DNA of 64,000 nucleotides from assembly GCA_029247405.1 (NCBI GenBank), contig JAQWLH010000138.1, forward strand, positions 1-64,000, in the 5' to 3' direction. Source of the DNA: Mariniblastus sp. (GTDB lineage Bacteria > Planctomycetota > Planctomycetia > Pirellulales > Pirellulaceae). Below are positions 27,814 through 35,978 of the stretch, piece after piece; position 1 is the stretch's first letter, and each line of letters starts with the position of its first letter. The notes beneath the pieces are model-generated. The model did no database searches. It saw only the letters and a list, made by a program, of their open reading frames with translations, and had not been told where the DNA came from. Both the position numbers and the translations under genes were made by a program.

Positions 27814-28425
27814 CTATTGCCAAGGTCCAATCGCTTTTCCTTCGGGCGCTTTTCCTCCGGAAACCGGATTCGCCCGGAGTGACGCAATGTACGCAGCGGT
27901 CAACACGATTTGGTTTTGATGACTCAAGCGATTTTTCCATGCAGGCATCGCACCGTTGGCAGCTCCTTTTTCAATAACCGATGCAATCCCTTCAACGTTG
28001 GTGACGTTTTTCCAGTAATCGTCGGTCAAGTTCGGTCCAACCAAACCACCCCCGTCAGCCCCATGGCAGCTGACGCAATTTGCTTTGTAAACCACTTTCC
28101 CAACCGACAGCCACTCGGGTTTATTCATATACTCTAAAATCGTTTCGCGATCCGCTTCAAGTTCTCCGATCTCCTGAAATCGAAGCTCAAATACGCTCGC
28201 CATGTGATTTTCATATTGATCGTAGATCGAACGCCCCTCGGAATGGACGTAAATGTAATAGATGGGCGCAAAAATGATCGCGACCCAAAACAAGAACTTC
28301 CACCAACCTGGCAGCGGGTTATCGTATTCCTGAATCCCGTCGTACGAGTGGTTCGTCAGGATCTCTTCTGGATTCGGTGAGTCGGAGAGTCCGCTTTGAG
28401 ACTCTGGGTAGATTGATTCGCTCAT
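27814..28425 (-). CDS. ccoP: cbb3-type cytochrome c oxidase subunit CcoP (mono-heme)
   Basis: A 203-residue subunit with NPLPGWWKFLFWVAIIF as its membrane helix and a single cytochrome c domain: CVSCH near residue 115 and an axial Met in GAMPAW. Typical CcoP has two heme motifs; only one is present here, so it is the mono-heme form. It carries electrons toward CcoO and CcoN. ccoQ ends two bases before its start. Confidence 0.92.
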   Translation of the reverse strand: MSESIYPESQSGLSDSPNPEEILTNHSYDGIQEYDNPLPGWWKFLFWVAIIFAPIYYIYVHSEGRSIYDQYENHMASVFELRFQEIGELEADRETILEYMNKPEWLSVGKVVYKANCVSCHGADGGGLVGPNLTDDYWKNVTNVEGIASVIEKGAANGAMPAWKNRLSHQNQIVLTAAYIASLRANPVSGGKAPEGKAIGPWQ

Positions 28426-28427
28426 GG

Positions 28428-28595
28428 TTATTTCTCCGCTTTGTCACCGAGTACGATATTGGCCTGTTCTTTCGTCACTTCACTGCTCGTCATGAGGGTC
28501 CGAACGACCACCGCAACAAACACGAAGGCAAACATGACGAGTGCCATTTCGGCAAACATTCCATAATCGAGATAGCTGGTTAGTTTTTTGATCAT
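28428..28595 (-). CDS. ccoQ: cbb3 oxidase subunit CcoQ (FixQ)
   Basis: A 55-residue protein read on the minus strand: MIKKLTSYLDYGMFAEMALV, then a hydrophobic helix to about residue 33, then a short polar tail ending GDKAEK. This is the FixQ/CcoQ layout and it sits at the expected place between ccoO and ccoP. It probably stabilises CcoP in the complex. Confidence 0.85.
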   Translation of the reverse strand: MIKKLTSYLDYGMFAEMALVMFAFVFVAVVVRTLMTSSEVTKEQANIVLGDKAEK

Positions 28596-28646
28596 ACTTT
28601 TGGAAATCCAAAGTCGCTAATTAATTTCTAGTTTCAGGATACCAAG

Positions 28647-29735
28647 TTATTCCGAAATCTTCTTGTCCGTCGTAATTTTCGGGGTCGCCGACTTTGCGTT
28701 TTCATCTAAATCGTTCATTTTTGCTCCTGCTGTTGGCTCTGCTTGCACAGCTCCATCGGGCGTAACTTTGTCGTCACTAGATGTAATTTCCTCATCCGCT
28801 TCTGCGAACAAATCAATTCCGACCCTCTGCAGGTACGCAATCATGGCGATTACTTGCGTCTTTTCGAGGTCTATCTCGGTGCCGTCGCTAGTTTTGAATT
28901 TCGCAGGACCACCCTGCTCTATCAGTTCTCTCACAATCTTGCGAGCTTGTTCATGGGCCATTTCCTCGGCTTCATCCAGCTCGCGATCGTACGGGGCCCC
29001 AAGCATCGCAGCAGCGTTGATACGCCCTTGGATTGATCCAAAATTCAATTCGGTCGTGATTAAATGTGGGTAAGCCGGCATGACGCTTCCCTTGGTCATC
29101 GACGCCGGTTCACGAAAATGTTCAAAATGCCACAAATGCGATTGCTTGCCTCCTTCACGAGCCAAGTCGGGGCCAATTCTTCGTGAGCCCCATTGAAACG
29201 GGCGGTCATATATGTGTTCACCCGGTTTGGAATACTCACCATAACGTTCAGTTTCTGCAAAAAGTGGTCGAATCTGTTGTGAGTGACAATTGTAACATCC
29301 CTCGGCGACATAAATGTCGCGACCGGCAAGTTCCAAAGGCGTAAAGGGTTTGACCGAAGCGATGGTTGGAATGTTGGAACGAATCAAAAATGTCGGAACC
29401 AACTCAAAGGCCGAGGCAGCGAGAACCGCAATCGTTACCCACACAGTAAATCGAATGGGCATGCGTTCCCAAACTCGATGCCAACCAGCTTGCTCCCAGA
29501 CATCGATCTTATGCGCGACTGTCAAAACAGGTTTGTCTTTCAAACGCGATTCAGGGTTCGGCGAATCAACAAAATCTTTTGACAATCGAGCTGCCTGAAG
29601 CACAGGCACTTCGTACGTTTTGGGGCGTGAACGCCAAGTCATCAAATAGTTGATGGCCATCAGTAAGATACCCACGATGTACAACACACCGCCAGCGATT
29701 GCGCAATCCAACAACACTAAGGTCAAGTTAGTCAA
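28647..29735 (-). CDS. ccoO: cbb3 oxidase subunit CcoO with apparent CcoN C-terminal remnant
   Basis: A 362-residue frame starting at a TTG; no good ATG start is present and the frame stays open to an in-frame stop at 29769-29771. The CcoO membrane helix is at about residues 95-118 and heme site CYNCHSQ at 147-153, with axial Met in GSVMPAYPHL. About 95 extra residues precede this: a hydrophobic helix (about 5-33: IAGGVLYIVGILLMAINYLMT), then a linker. That looks like the last helix of CcoN, as in CcoN-CcoO fusion proteins. The rest of CcoN is not found upstream. It may be a truncated fusion. Confidence 0.8.
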   Translation of the reverse strand: MTNLTLVLLDCAIAGGVLYIVGILLMAINYLMTWRSRPKTYEVPVLQAARLSKDFVDSPNPESRLKDKPVLTVAHKIDVWEQAGWHRVWERMPIRFTVWVTIAVLAASAFELVPTFLIRSNIPTIASVKPFTPLELAGRDIYVAEGCYNCHSQQIRPLFAETERYGEYSKPGEHIYDRPFQWGSRRIGPDLAREGGKQSHLWHFEHFREPASMTKGSVMPAYPHLITTELNFGSIQGRINAAAMLGAPYDRELDEAEEMAHEQARKIVRELIEQGGPAKFKTSDGTEIDLEKTQVIAMIAYLQRVGIDLFAEADEEITSSDDKVTPDGAVQAEPTAGAKMNDLDENAKSATPKITTDKKISE

Positions 29736-29930
29736 TTCAATAAGCCAACCATTTCGTGTCAGCCTGATTTAACCGCTGACCCGCAGGCTCACGTTGTTAG
29801 CCGACGTGACGGCAATCATTAGCTTGAGGGGGAAGTTCAAAAGCAACATTGAGCGCGACCCTCTCGCCCCACTCAATGAACTTTTTTTCAGCCCTTGGAG
29901 AGCCCCAACCATTCGATTGACTTGGCTTAT

Positions 29931-30953
29931 TTACTTCACTCGAACAAGCTTCATGATTCGCCCAGAGACGTTCCAGTCCTGCACGTAAAGATTACCAACG
30001 CCATCCCAGTAAGAACCATGAGTTCCACTGAAAACACCTTCAACCCATTGCTCTTGGGGAACCTGGAAACTTCGCCCCTTGGCCGGGTCCGGGTTATACC
30101 CCAAGACTGCCATGACCGTGTTGGTTTTGTCGAGAATCACCAGACGACCCAGCAAGTCAGGGACTGAAACGTAATCCCCCTGAACAGCGACCGATGTGGG
30201 CATTCCTAACCCTGTGATAACTTCCTCTATAAATTCGCCGTCGAGGGAATAATGAACCAGTCGACCTTTAGGTTGGTGATTGCGATCGCAGATCAACAAT
30301 CGATGAGGAGTGTATCGAGTGTCGAGTGTCATTCCATGAGCGGTGTTGAACTGCTTGAGAGCATTTCCTTTTTCACCAAAGTGCATGACGTATTTACCAT
30401 TTTTATCGAATTTGAAAATGTGATTACTTGCGTAACCGTTCGACAGAAAGATATCGCCATTTTCAGCAACTGTGATCGCCGTCGGATTAAACCGCTTCAG
30501 TCCCAAGCCCGACTCTTGAGGGAAGGGAAGCTTGATGACGATTTCTCCAGTACGTGAATTAAACTTGATCCCCTCAGCATCCTGATTTCTCGCCGCATAA
30601 ATAAATTCATCATCACCCTCTTTGCGGATCTCGAGATCATGGCAATTTGAATAGTCCTTTCCAAGATATGACTTGATGACTTTTCCGTCAGGTGAAAACA
30701 CAAACACGCCGGCATTAGCACTGGTATAAATATTTCCTGCTGAATCGACGACCACACCGCCATGGGTGGGTCCGACCGCTGAATTCCCGTCTGGCCGAAG
30801 CCCCCAGCCAGGAACGGTATCAAAGGTCATGAGCCCACAGCCCATTCGCACGGGCTGAACTTTTTCAGCATCATCTTGTGCAAACGCATCAAGCGACGCG
30901 AGCAAAGAGATCCCAATGATTGCAATTGTAAATTTAACAAAACAAAACTTCAT
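29931..30953 (-). CDS. Secreted NHL-repeat beta-propeller protein
   Basis: A protein of about 340 residues with a signal peptide (MKFCFVKFTIAIIGISLLAS ... AFAQ). The ATG at 30953 has AGGAG upstream; an ATG at 31019 would add a non-conserved leader. Repeated blades have GGVVVDSAGNIYTSANAGV, AITVAENGDIFLSNGY and HGMTLDTRYTPHRLLI, the NHL-like six-bladed propeller pattern also seen in peptidylglycine lyase domains. It is periplasmic; the ligand is unknown. It lies next to the truncated ccoO end but is not part of that pathway. Confidence 0.82.
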   Translation of the reverse strand: MKFCFVKFTIAIIGISLLASLDAFAQDDAEKVQPVRMGCGLMTFDTVPGWGLRPDGNSAVGPTHGGVVVDSAGNIYTSANAGVFVFSPDGKVIKSYLGKDYSNCHDLEIRKEGDDEFIYAARNQDAEGIKFNSRTGEIVIKLPFPQESGLGLKRFNPTAITVAENGDIFLSNGYASNHIFKFDKNGKYVMHFGEKGNALKQFNTAHGMTLDTRYTPHRLLICDRNHQPKGRLVHYSLDGEFIEEVITGLGMPTSVAVQGDYVSVPDLLGRLVILDKTNTVMAVLGYNPDPAKGRSFQVPQEQWVEGVFSGTHGSYWDGVGNLYVQDWNVSGRIMKLVRVK

Positions 30954-31398
30954 CAGTTTGGCTCCTAGTGATGGTGCGTAGTGGCCACAACCACTTGGAT
31001 GTGATTTTGGCTTTTTCAAATCATAAATGACGACGACTCAGATTGACAGGATATTTGATGCGAACCTAGTCAGGAAATGAAATTCGCATCAGAGAACCTC
31101 TTTAGCTGAGGCTTACTTGGCGGCGGTTTGAAGTTTTGTCAAATTAGGGGTGGCGTTTGCAAATGAAAAACTCCGGAGCAAAATTTTATCCCCACGGCAA
31201 TCCTCCGTATTGATCGTTTGTCTAAAAATGAACCAGCCGATGGCACTAGCGAATTTTTCTTGAGCCGGGACTAATTCCAATTTTTATCACCACAATTATT
31301 TTGGTGTAAAATAATGCCTGCGGCAGGCGCATCTAAACTGCAACCCTAGATCAGTAACCGCCACTTTTTTGACAACACAAATCGTTATCCGACCAAAC
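30954..31398. other. Divergent intergenic spacer
   Basis: About 445 bases between the minus-strand propeller gene and the plus-strand sulfatase. It has two small inverted repeats: CACCA/TGGTG with a nine-base loop (31288-31306) and GCCTGCGGCAGGC (31316-31328). Neither is followed by a T-run, so I do not call terminators. No small gene is supported. Confidence 0.4.
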
Positions 31399-33393
31399 AT
31401 GAAAACACTTTGCATTTCACTGTTGATTCTGTTTGCCGGCGCATTGCCTGCCACCAGAGCTCAAATCATCGTTGACCACTTCTCTGACGCGAAATCCGGT
31501 GTGCGAACCGCGGAACGTGGCGACTGGGCATTCAGCAACAACACCGCGAGTTGCATTGCCGACGCTCAGCTCTATAAGAAATTCAAGAACCACGGTCCGA
31601 TTTTGAAGTGGCCAGTGACGGAGGAGTTTACCGATGGAGCCGTTGAGTTTGAAATGAAAGCGGAAGATTGTCAGCGAGTAGTTTTTACTTTTAATGGCGA
31701 CGGTCACATTTTCCGCATGACTCTAGCTGATCAAACGCAAGATTCCGCAGCCGGTCCGTCAAAGGTGCCCACTCGTCTGATCGCGTGGGCCGAGAAATCT
31801 TCGAAGGAAAACAAAGGGGAGACGATCAAGCCGCAGGGGTTACTCGATCTTCCTGCGATCAACGGCAAATGGACGAAAGTCAAAATCTCTATCCAAGGCC
31901 AAGTGGCAGACTTGACCATTGGCGATTTCCGATACACGCTTCATCACGCCGCATTAGCTCGTAACAAGAACATGACGATGTTGACGTTCGCTCATGGAAA
32001 GTTATCGGTTCGCGACTTCAAGTTTTCCATTCCTCCAAAGATGAAACCGAATGTCTTGATGATTGCGATCGACGATCTCAACGACTGGGTGGGTTGTCTC
32101 GGTGGCCATCCGCAAGCCAGATCTCCTAATATTGATCGTCTCGCTGAGCAGGGGACGCTTTTTACGAATGCACATTGCCAGGCTCCAATTTGTAATCCTT
32201 CGCGAACAAGCATCATGTACGGGCTTCGTCCCTCAACAAGCGGCGTCTACATGAATGCCCCTCGCCCATGGACTGTCAATCAATTGAAAAATCGAATTAC
32301 GCTACCGCGTCATTTTGCGGCCAACGGATACGAGACTTATACCGCTGGAAAAATTTATCACGGTTCCGGTTTGCCTGAAGGGGACTTTGATGTCGTTGGA
32401 CCACGCGGGGGCCAGAAAAATAAGCTGGACAAACGACTCGTCCAGGCGACTGAAGGTGGCGCCAAAGGGCTGTGGGATTTCGGACCACAAACGTATGAAG
32501 AGCGTTTCTTTCAGGATCACGAGAGCGCGAGTTGGGCGATTGACCAAATCAACTCTCATAACTCAGGCAATCATGGAAATCCATTTTTCATGACCGTCGG
32601 ATTCTATCGGCCGCATGTTCCATTTTATTCACCCCAGCGAGTGTTTGATCAAATCCCACAAAAAGACATTGCCCTGCCAAAAGTGAAAGAGGGAGATCGA
32701 GACGACCTGCCAGAAATCGCTGCCGAGTTAATGACAGCGTTTGTAGCACCCGATCATGCATGGTTTGTCGAAAGCGGAAAATGGAGGGAAGCAGTTCAGT
32801 CCTACCTCGCTTGCATTCGTTATACCGATGAGCAAGTGGGCCGACTGCTTGACTCACTCAAAGCCAGCCCCCATGCCAAAAACACAATCGTCATTCTCTA
32901 TTCGGATCACGGATTTTTCCTTGGCGAAAAAGAGCGCTGGGCCAAACAATCACTTTGGGAACGAGCGACGCGGGTTCCATTTATTGTGGTCGCACCCGGT
33001 ATGCAGCCCGGCGAAAAAGTCCAACAGCCAACAGAGTTACTTTCGATCTATCCCACGTTGATTGAACTCTGCGGGCTGACGAAACAGGACGGTCTTGAGG
33101 GCCGCAGCCTCGTGCCTTTATTGAAGAACTCACAATTCGATTGGCCTCATGTCGCGTTGACGTCGCATGGAAAGGACAACCATGCAGTTCGCACCCAGAC
33201 CCATCGCTACATTCGGTATCGTGATGGGTCAGAAGAGCTTTACGATCTGCGAGTGGATCCCAACGAGTGGAACAATATCGCGGGCGATCCTGAACAAGCA
33301 GATCTCAAGCGAGAATTAGCCAAGTCATTCCCTGTCATCAATGCAGTGCCCGCCAAAAGTAGTGGAAAGCCGGCAAAAAGAAAAAAGCAGTAG
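31399..33393 (+). CDS. Secreted sulfatase with N-terminal beta-sandwich domain
   Basis: A protein of about 664 residues from the ATG at 31399, giving a signal peptide ending PATRAQ. Residues about 22-215 are beta-rich with little resemblance to sulfatases and resemble a concanavalin/DUF1080-type beta-sandwich. The sulfatase part begins at NVLMIAIDDLNDW, has formylglycine motif CNPSR, GKIYH, YRPHVP and YSDHGFFLGEKERWAKQ. It is of the iduronate-2-sulfatase-like type. It likely combines substrate binding and desulfation. The next sulfatase starts 136 bases downstream in the same direction. Confidence 0.9.
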   Translation: MKTLCISLLILFAGALPATRAQIIVDHFSDAKSGVRTAERGDWAFSNNTASCIADAQLYKKFKNHGPILKWPVTEEFTDGAVEFEMKAEDCQRVVFTFNGDGHIFRMTLADQTQDSAAGPSKVPTRLIAWAEKSSKENKGETIKPQGLLDLPAINGKWTKVKISIQGQVADLTIGDFRYTLHHAALARNKNMTMLTFAHGKLSVRDFKFSIPPKMKPNVLMIAIDDLNDWVGCLGGHPQARSPNIDRLAEQGTLFTNAHCQAPICNPSRTSIMYGLRPSTSGVYMNAPRPWTVNQLKNRITLPRHFAANGYETYTAGKIYHGSGLPEGDFDVVGPRGGQKNKLDKRLVQATEGGAKGLWDFGPQTYEERFFQDHESASWAIDQINSHNSGNHGNPFFMTVGFYRPHVPFYSPQRVFDQIPQKDIALPKVKEGDRDDLPEIAAELMTAFVAPDHAWFVESGKWREAVQSYLACIRYTDEQVGRLLDSLKASPHAKNTIVILYSDHGFFLGEKERWAKQSLWERATRVPFIVVAPGMQPGEKVQQPTELLSIYPTLIELCGLTKQDGLEGRSLVPLLKNSQFDWPHVALTSHGKDNHAVRTQTHRYIRYRDGSEELYDLRVDPNEWNNIAGDPEQADLKRELAKSFPVINAVPAKSSGKPAKRKKQ

Positions 33394-33529
33394 AACTGAA
33401 TTCTGGAAAACAACACTCTAAAATTATGACTTAAGCGTGGATCGGGCGCGATCTCCTTTACAGAGGAGGAACGCTCCACTTTTTCAAACGCGTCCAACCC
33501 TTCGTCGTTTTGGTCAAGCAGAAAATTCA

Positions 33530-34921
33530 ATGCAAATGAATCACTTCCGATTGTTAACTCTTGTGTTACTTGTCGTCACGGGAATCTATCACGTGCCGCC
33601 AGCCCGAGCCGACGAAAAGCCAAATATCCTCCTCATCCTTGCGGACGATCTTGGATATCAAGATCTTGGCTTTCAAGGCTCGCCAGAAATTAAATCACCC
33701 AACCTGGATCAACTTGCCGAGAATGGGATTCGTTTTACCGATGGGCATGTAACCGCCTCTGTTTGCAGCCCTTCACGCGCCGGTTTGATGACCGGTCGCT
33801 ATCAACAAAGATTTGGACACGAAGCCAATGTTCCGCCAACGCCACATGGAATGGACTTGGACGAAACCACACTGGCCCAAAGATTACAGCAAGCCGGATA
33901 TCGAACTGGAATCGTCGGCAAATGGCATCTCGGAAATCTTGATACGCAATATCCGACCGCTCGCGGCTTCGATTACTTTTACGGACTTCGCGAGGGTAGT
34001 CGAAGTTACTTTTATAAACCAGAAAAAGACGACAAACCGGGAAACTTTCACGGCATTGAAGAAAATGGGAAACAGGTCAAGTTCGATGGCTACCTCACAG
34101 ATGTCTTGGGCGATAAAGCAATCGAGTTCATCAAACGAAAATCAGAAAAACCCTTTTTCCTCTACCTCTCATTTACCGCACCGCACGGACCGATGCATGG
34201 TACTGAAGAAGACATTGCAAGATTCTCACAGATCCAAAACAAAAAACGCCGGACTTACGCCGCGATGGTTTGGGCAATGGATCGAGCAATTGGAAAAGTC
34301 CTCAAAGAATTGGAAGAGCAAGGGATTGCTGATAACACCATGATTTGGTTCTTGAGCGACAACGGTGGCGCGACCGGAAATGCCTCGGTCAATTTACCAC
34401 TTGCCGGACACAAAGGGATTAAGTTTGAAGGCGGCATCCGCGTACCGTTTATCATGCATTGGAAAAAGAAATTCCCCTCGGGGCACCAGACATTTACACC
34501 GATGGTCAGCGCCCTCGACATTCTCCCAACCTGCGTCGCAGCAGCCGGCGTCGAACTGAAAGCAGAATCCACACGACCCATCGACGGTGTTGATCTGCTG
34601 CCATTTCTTTCAGCAACCAATAAAACACCGCCCCATGAGAAACTTTACTGGCACAAGCTCTGGTTTTCCGCGATGCGACACGGGCCTTGGAAACTCATCT
34701 ATGTGCAGGATTACGGATATGCACTCTACAATCTTGACCGTGATCCGCGAGAATTAAAAAACCTAGCGAACACGGAGAAGCAACGACTAGAGGAAATGAA
34801 ATTGAGCCTCAATAGCTGGAAAGCAGAAATGATCGAACCTCAATGGAGTGAAAACAAGGTCTGGTTTAAAACCCACAGCAAGAACCACATCCGAATCATT
34901 GAAGGCAAGGACGGTCGTTGA
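33530..34921 (+). CDS. Secreted arylsulfatase A-like sulfatase
   Basis: A protein of about 463 residues. From the ATG at 33530 it has a signal peptide ending ARAD. Landmarks are ILADDLGYQDLGF, VCSPSRAGLMTGRY, GKWHLGN, APHGPM, LSDNGGA and the lysine/His segment HKGIKFEGGIRVPF. CSPSR is the canonical formylglycine motif. It resembles arylsulfatase A/N-acetylgalactosamine-6-sulfatase groups rather than the iduronate group upstream. It probably acts together with the previous sulfatase on one polysaccharide. Confidence 0.93.
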   Translation: MQMNHFRLLTLVLLVVTGIYHVPPARADEKPNILLILADDLGYQDLGFQGSPEIKSPNLDQLAENGIRFTDGHVTASVCSPSRAGLMTGRYQQRFGHEANVPPTPHGMDLDETTLAQRLQQAGYRTGIVGKWHLGNLDTQYPTARGFDYFYGLREGSRSYFYKPEKDDKPGNFHGIEENGKQVKFDGYLTDVLGDKAIEFIKRKSEKPFFLYLSFTAPHGPMHGTEEDIARFSQIQNKKRRTYAAMVWAMDRAIGKVLKELEEQGIADNTMIWFLSDNGGATGNASVNLPLAGHKGIKFEGGIRVPFIMHWKKKFPSGHQTFTPMVSALDILPTCVAAAGVELKAESTRPIDGVDLLPFLSATNKTPPHEKLYWHKLWFSAMRHGPWKLIYVQDYGYALYNLDRDPRELKNLANTEKQRLEEMKLSLNSWKAEMIEPQWSENKVWFKTHSKNHIRIIEGKDGR

Positions 34922-35221
34922 AAATCCTGGTACCTGGTGTGAAATTCTGGGAGACTCAATGGAGCGTTGCGGTTATCAGTTTCACTTGGAAAGCGACTAA
35001 CAGCGATCTGACGCCTCCCATTTTGTTGGAATTGCCACGATCTAAATCCAACGTTCCATCGGTCAGTTGATTTGCCTTGTAACACACATCGTCGTCTGAC
35101 AGAGACAGGCTGCACGGCTCAAAAGACTCAAAAAATCGGCATTTTCTTTGAATATTCCTACGCGAAAATTCTTATGAGAAATGCCAGCGAAACGATTGAT
35201 CGATTAAGCGGTTAAATCCAT
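34922..35221. other. Intergenic spacer
   Basis: A 300-base region between the second sulfatase and the secretin-N-like gene. I see no terminator hairpin, repeat or small gene. Minus-strand frames here are open only because they run opposite the sulfatase. Confidence 0.35.
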
Positions 35222-35836
35222 ATGCGATGTTCAAGAAAAATCCAATTTGAATCCGCTCGGTCTCTGCGACACCAAGTCAGCCTGCTTTCCACTTGGGTGA
35301 TTGTCTTCGGATGTCTGATTGGTATTGCTGGATCACAGGTCACCGGACAAACCTCAGCGAATCCGAACCTTGCTCCGAACAGGAGCACGAAGACTTCCAT
35401 GCGAAATCAACAATCCACCCTTGAGCCAAGACAGGCTGAAGGTCGCGCCTTAACTGCAAACGTGCGCATTGTTGTTGAGCAGAATCGCATCCTGATGATT
35501 GGCTCCGAAGAAGATCTAAAAACTGTCGTCGCGGCGATCGAATTGGTTCGCCGGAAAATGTCGGTTCATTCAAACCCAACGATCAGCGAAAAGGTCGTTC
35601 TGAAATTCCAACTTGCCGAAACAGTCAAGACAATCATGACGAACATGGCTAATCGACACTCCACGAGTGCTCCAGTCCAGATCACCGCATTGCACTTCCC
35701 CGAAGCCATCTTAATGGTCGGTCCGGCGTCGGCAGTTCAGCGCGCCAAAGACCTTCTCAATGCGATTGACAGCCATGACGGATTTCCAAGGACAAACAAA
35801 TCAACTGCAAACACGCCTGGCAATTCAATTGACTGA
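35222..35836 (+). CDS. Secreted protein with secretin N-domain-like region
   Basis: A 204-residue protein with an N-terminal basic and hydrophobic segment (about 20-40) that looks like a signal anchor. From about residue 75 two alpha/beta modules appear: VRIVVEQNRILMIGSEEDL with VVAAIELV, and VKTIMTN ... VQITALHFPEAILMVGP with AKDLLNAID. This is the N-domain pattern of type II/IV secretins (strand, 'L-x-V-x-G' turn, helix with 'LLxxID'). No pore-forming part is present. It might be a partner or a truncated secretin. The function is unknown. Confidence 0.6.
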   Translation: MRCSRKIQFESARSLRHQVSLLSTWVIVFGCLIGIAGSQVTGQTSANPNLAPNRSTKTSMRNQQSTLEPRQAEGRALTANVRIVVEQNRILMIGSEEDLKTVVAAIELVRRKMSVHSNPTISEKVVLKFQLAETVKTIMTNMANRHSTSAPVQITALHFPEAILMVGPASAVQRAKDLLNAIDSHDGFPRTNKSTANTPGNSID

Positions 35837-35978
35837 ATAATCGCCGGTCGGATCATCGCTTAGCCGAAAGGGGCTAAATATCAGGACGGAAATTTTACTT
35901 GGCCGGAATACAAAGCTTATCGCGCCAATAACAATCCAGCGCCAAACAAAAAACAGGAAAAGAAACCACAAGGCAATC

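Noticed and set aside
33813-34343. Plus-strand frame of 176 codons inside the arylsulfatase gene
   Set aside because: Different frame of a conserved enzyme with no independent start signal or domain.
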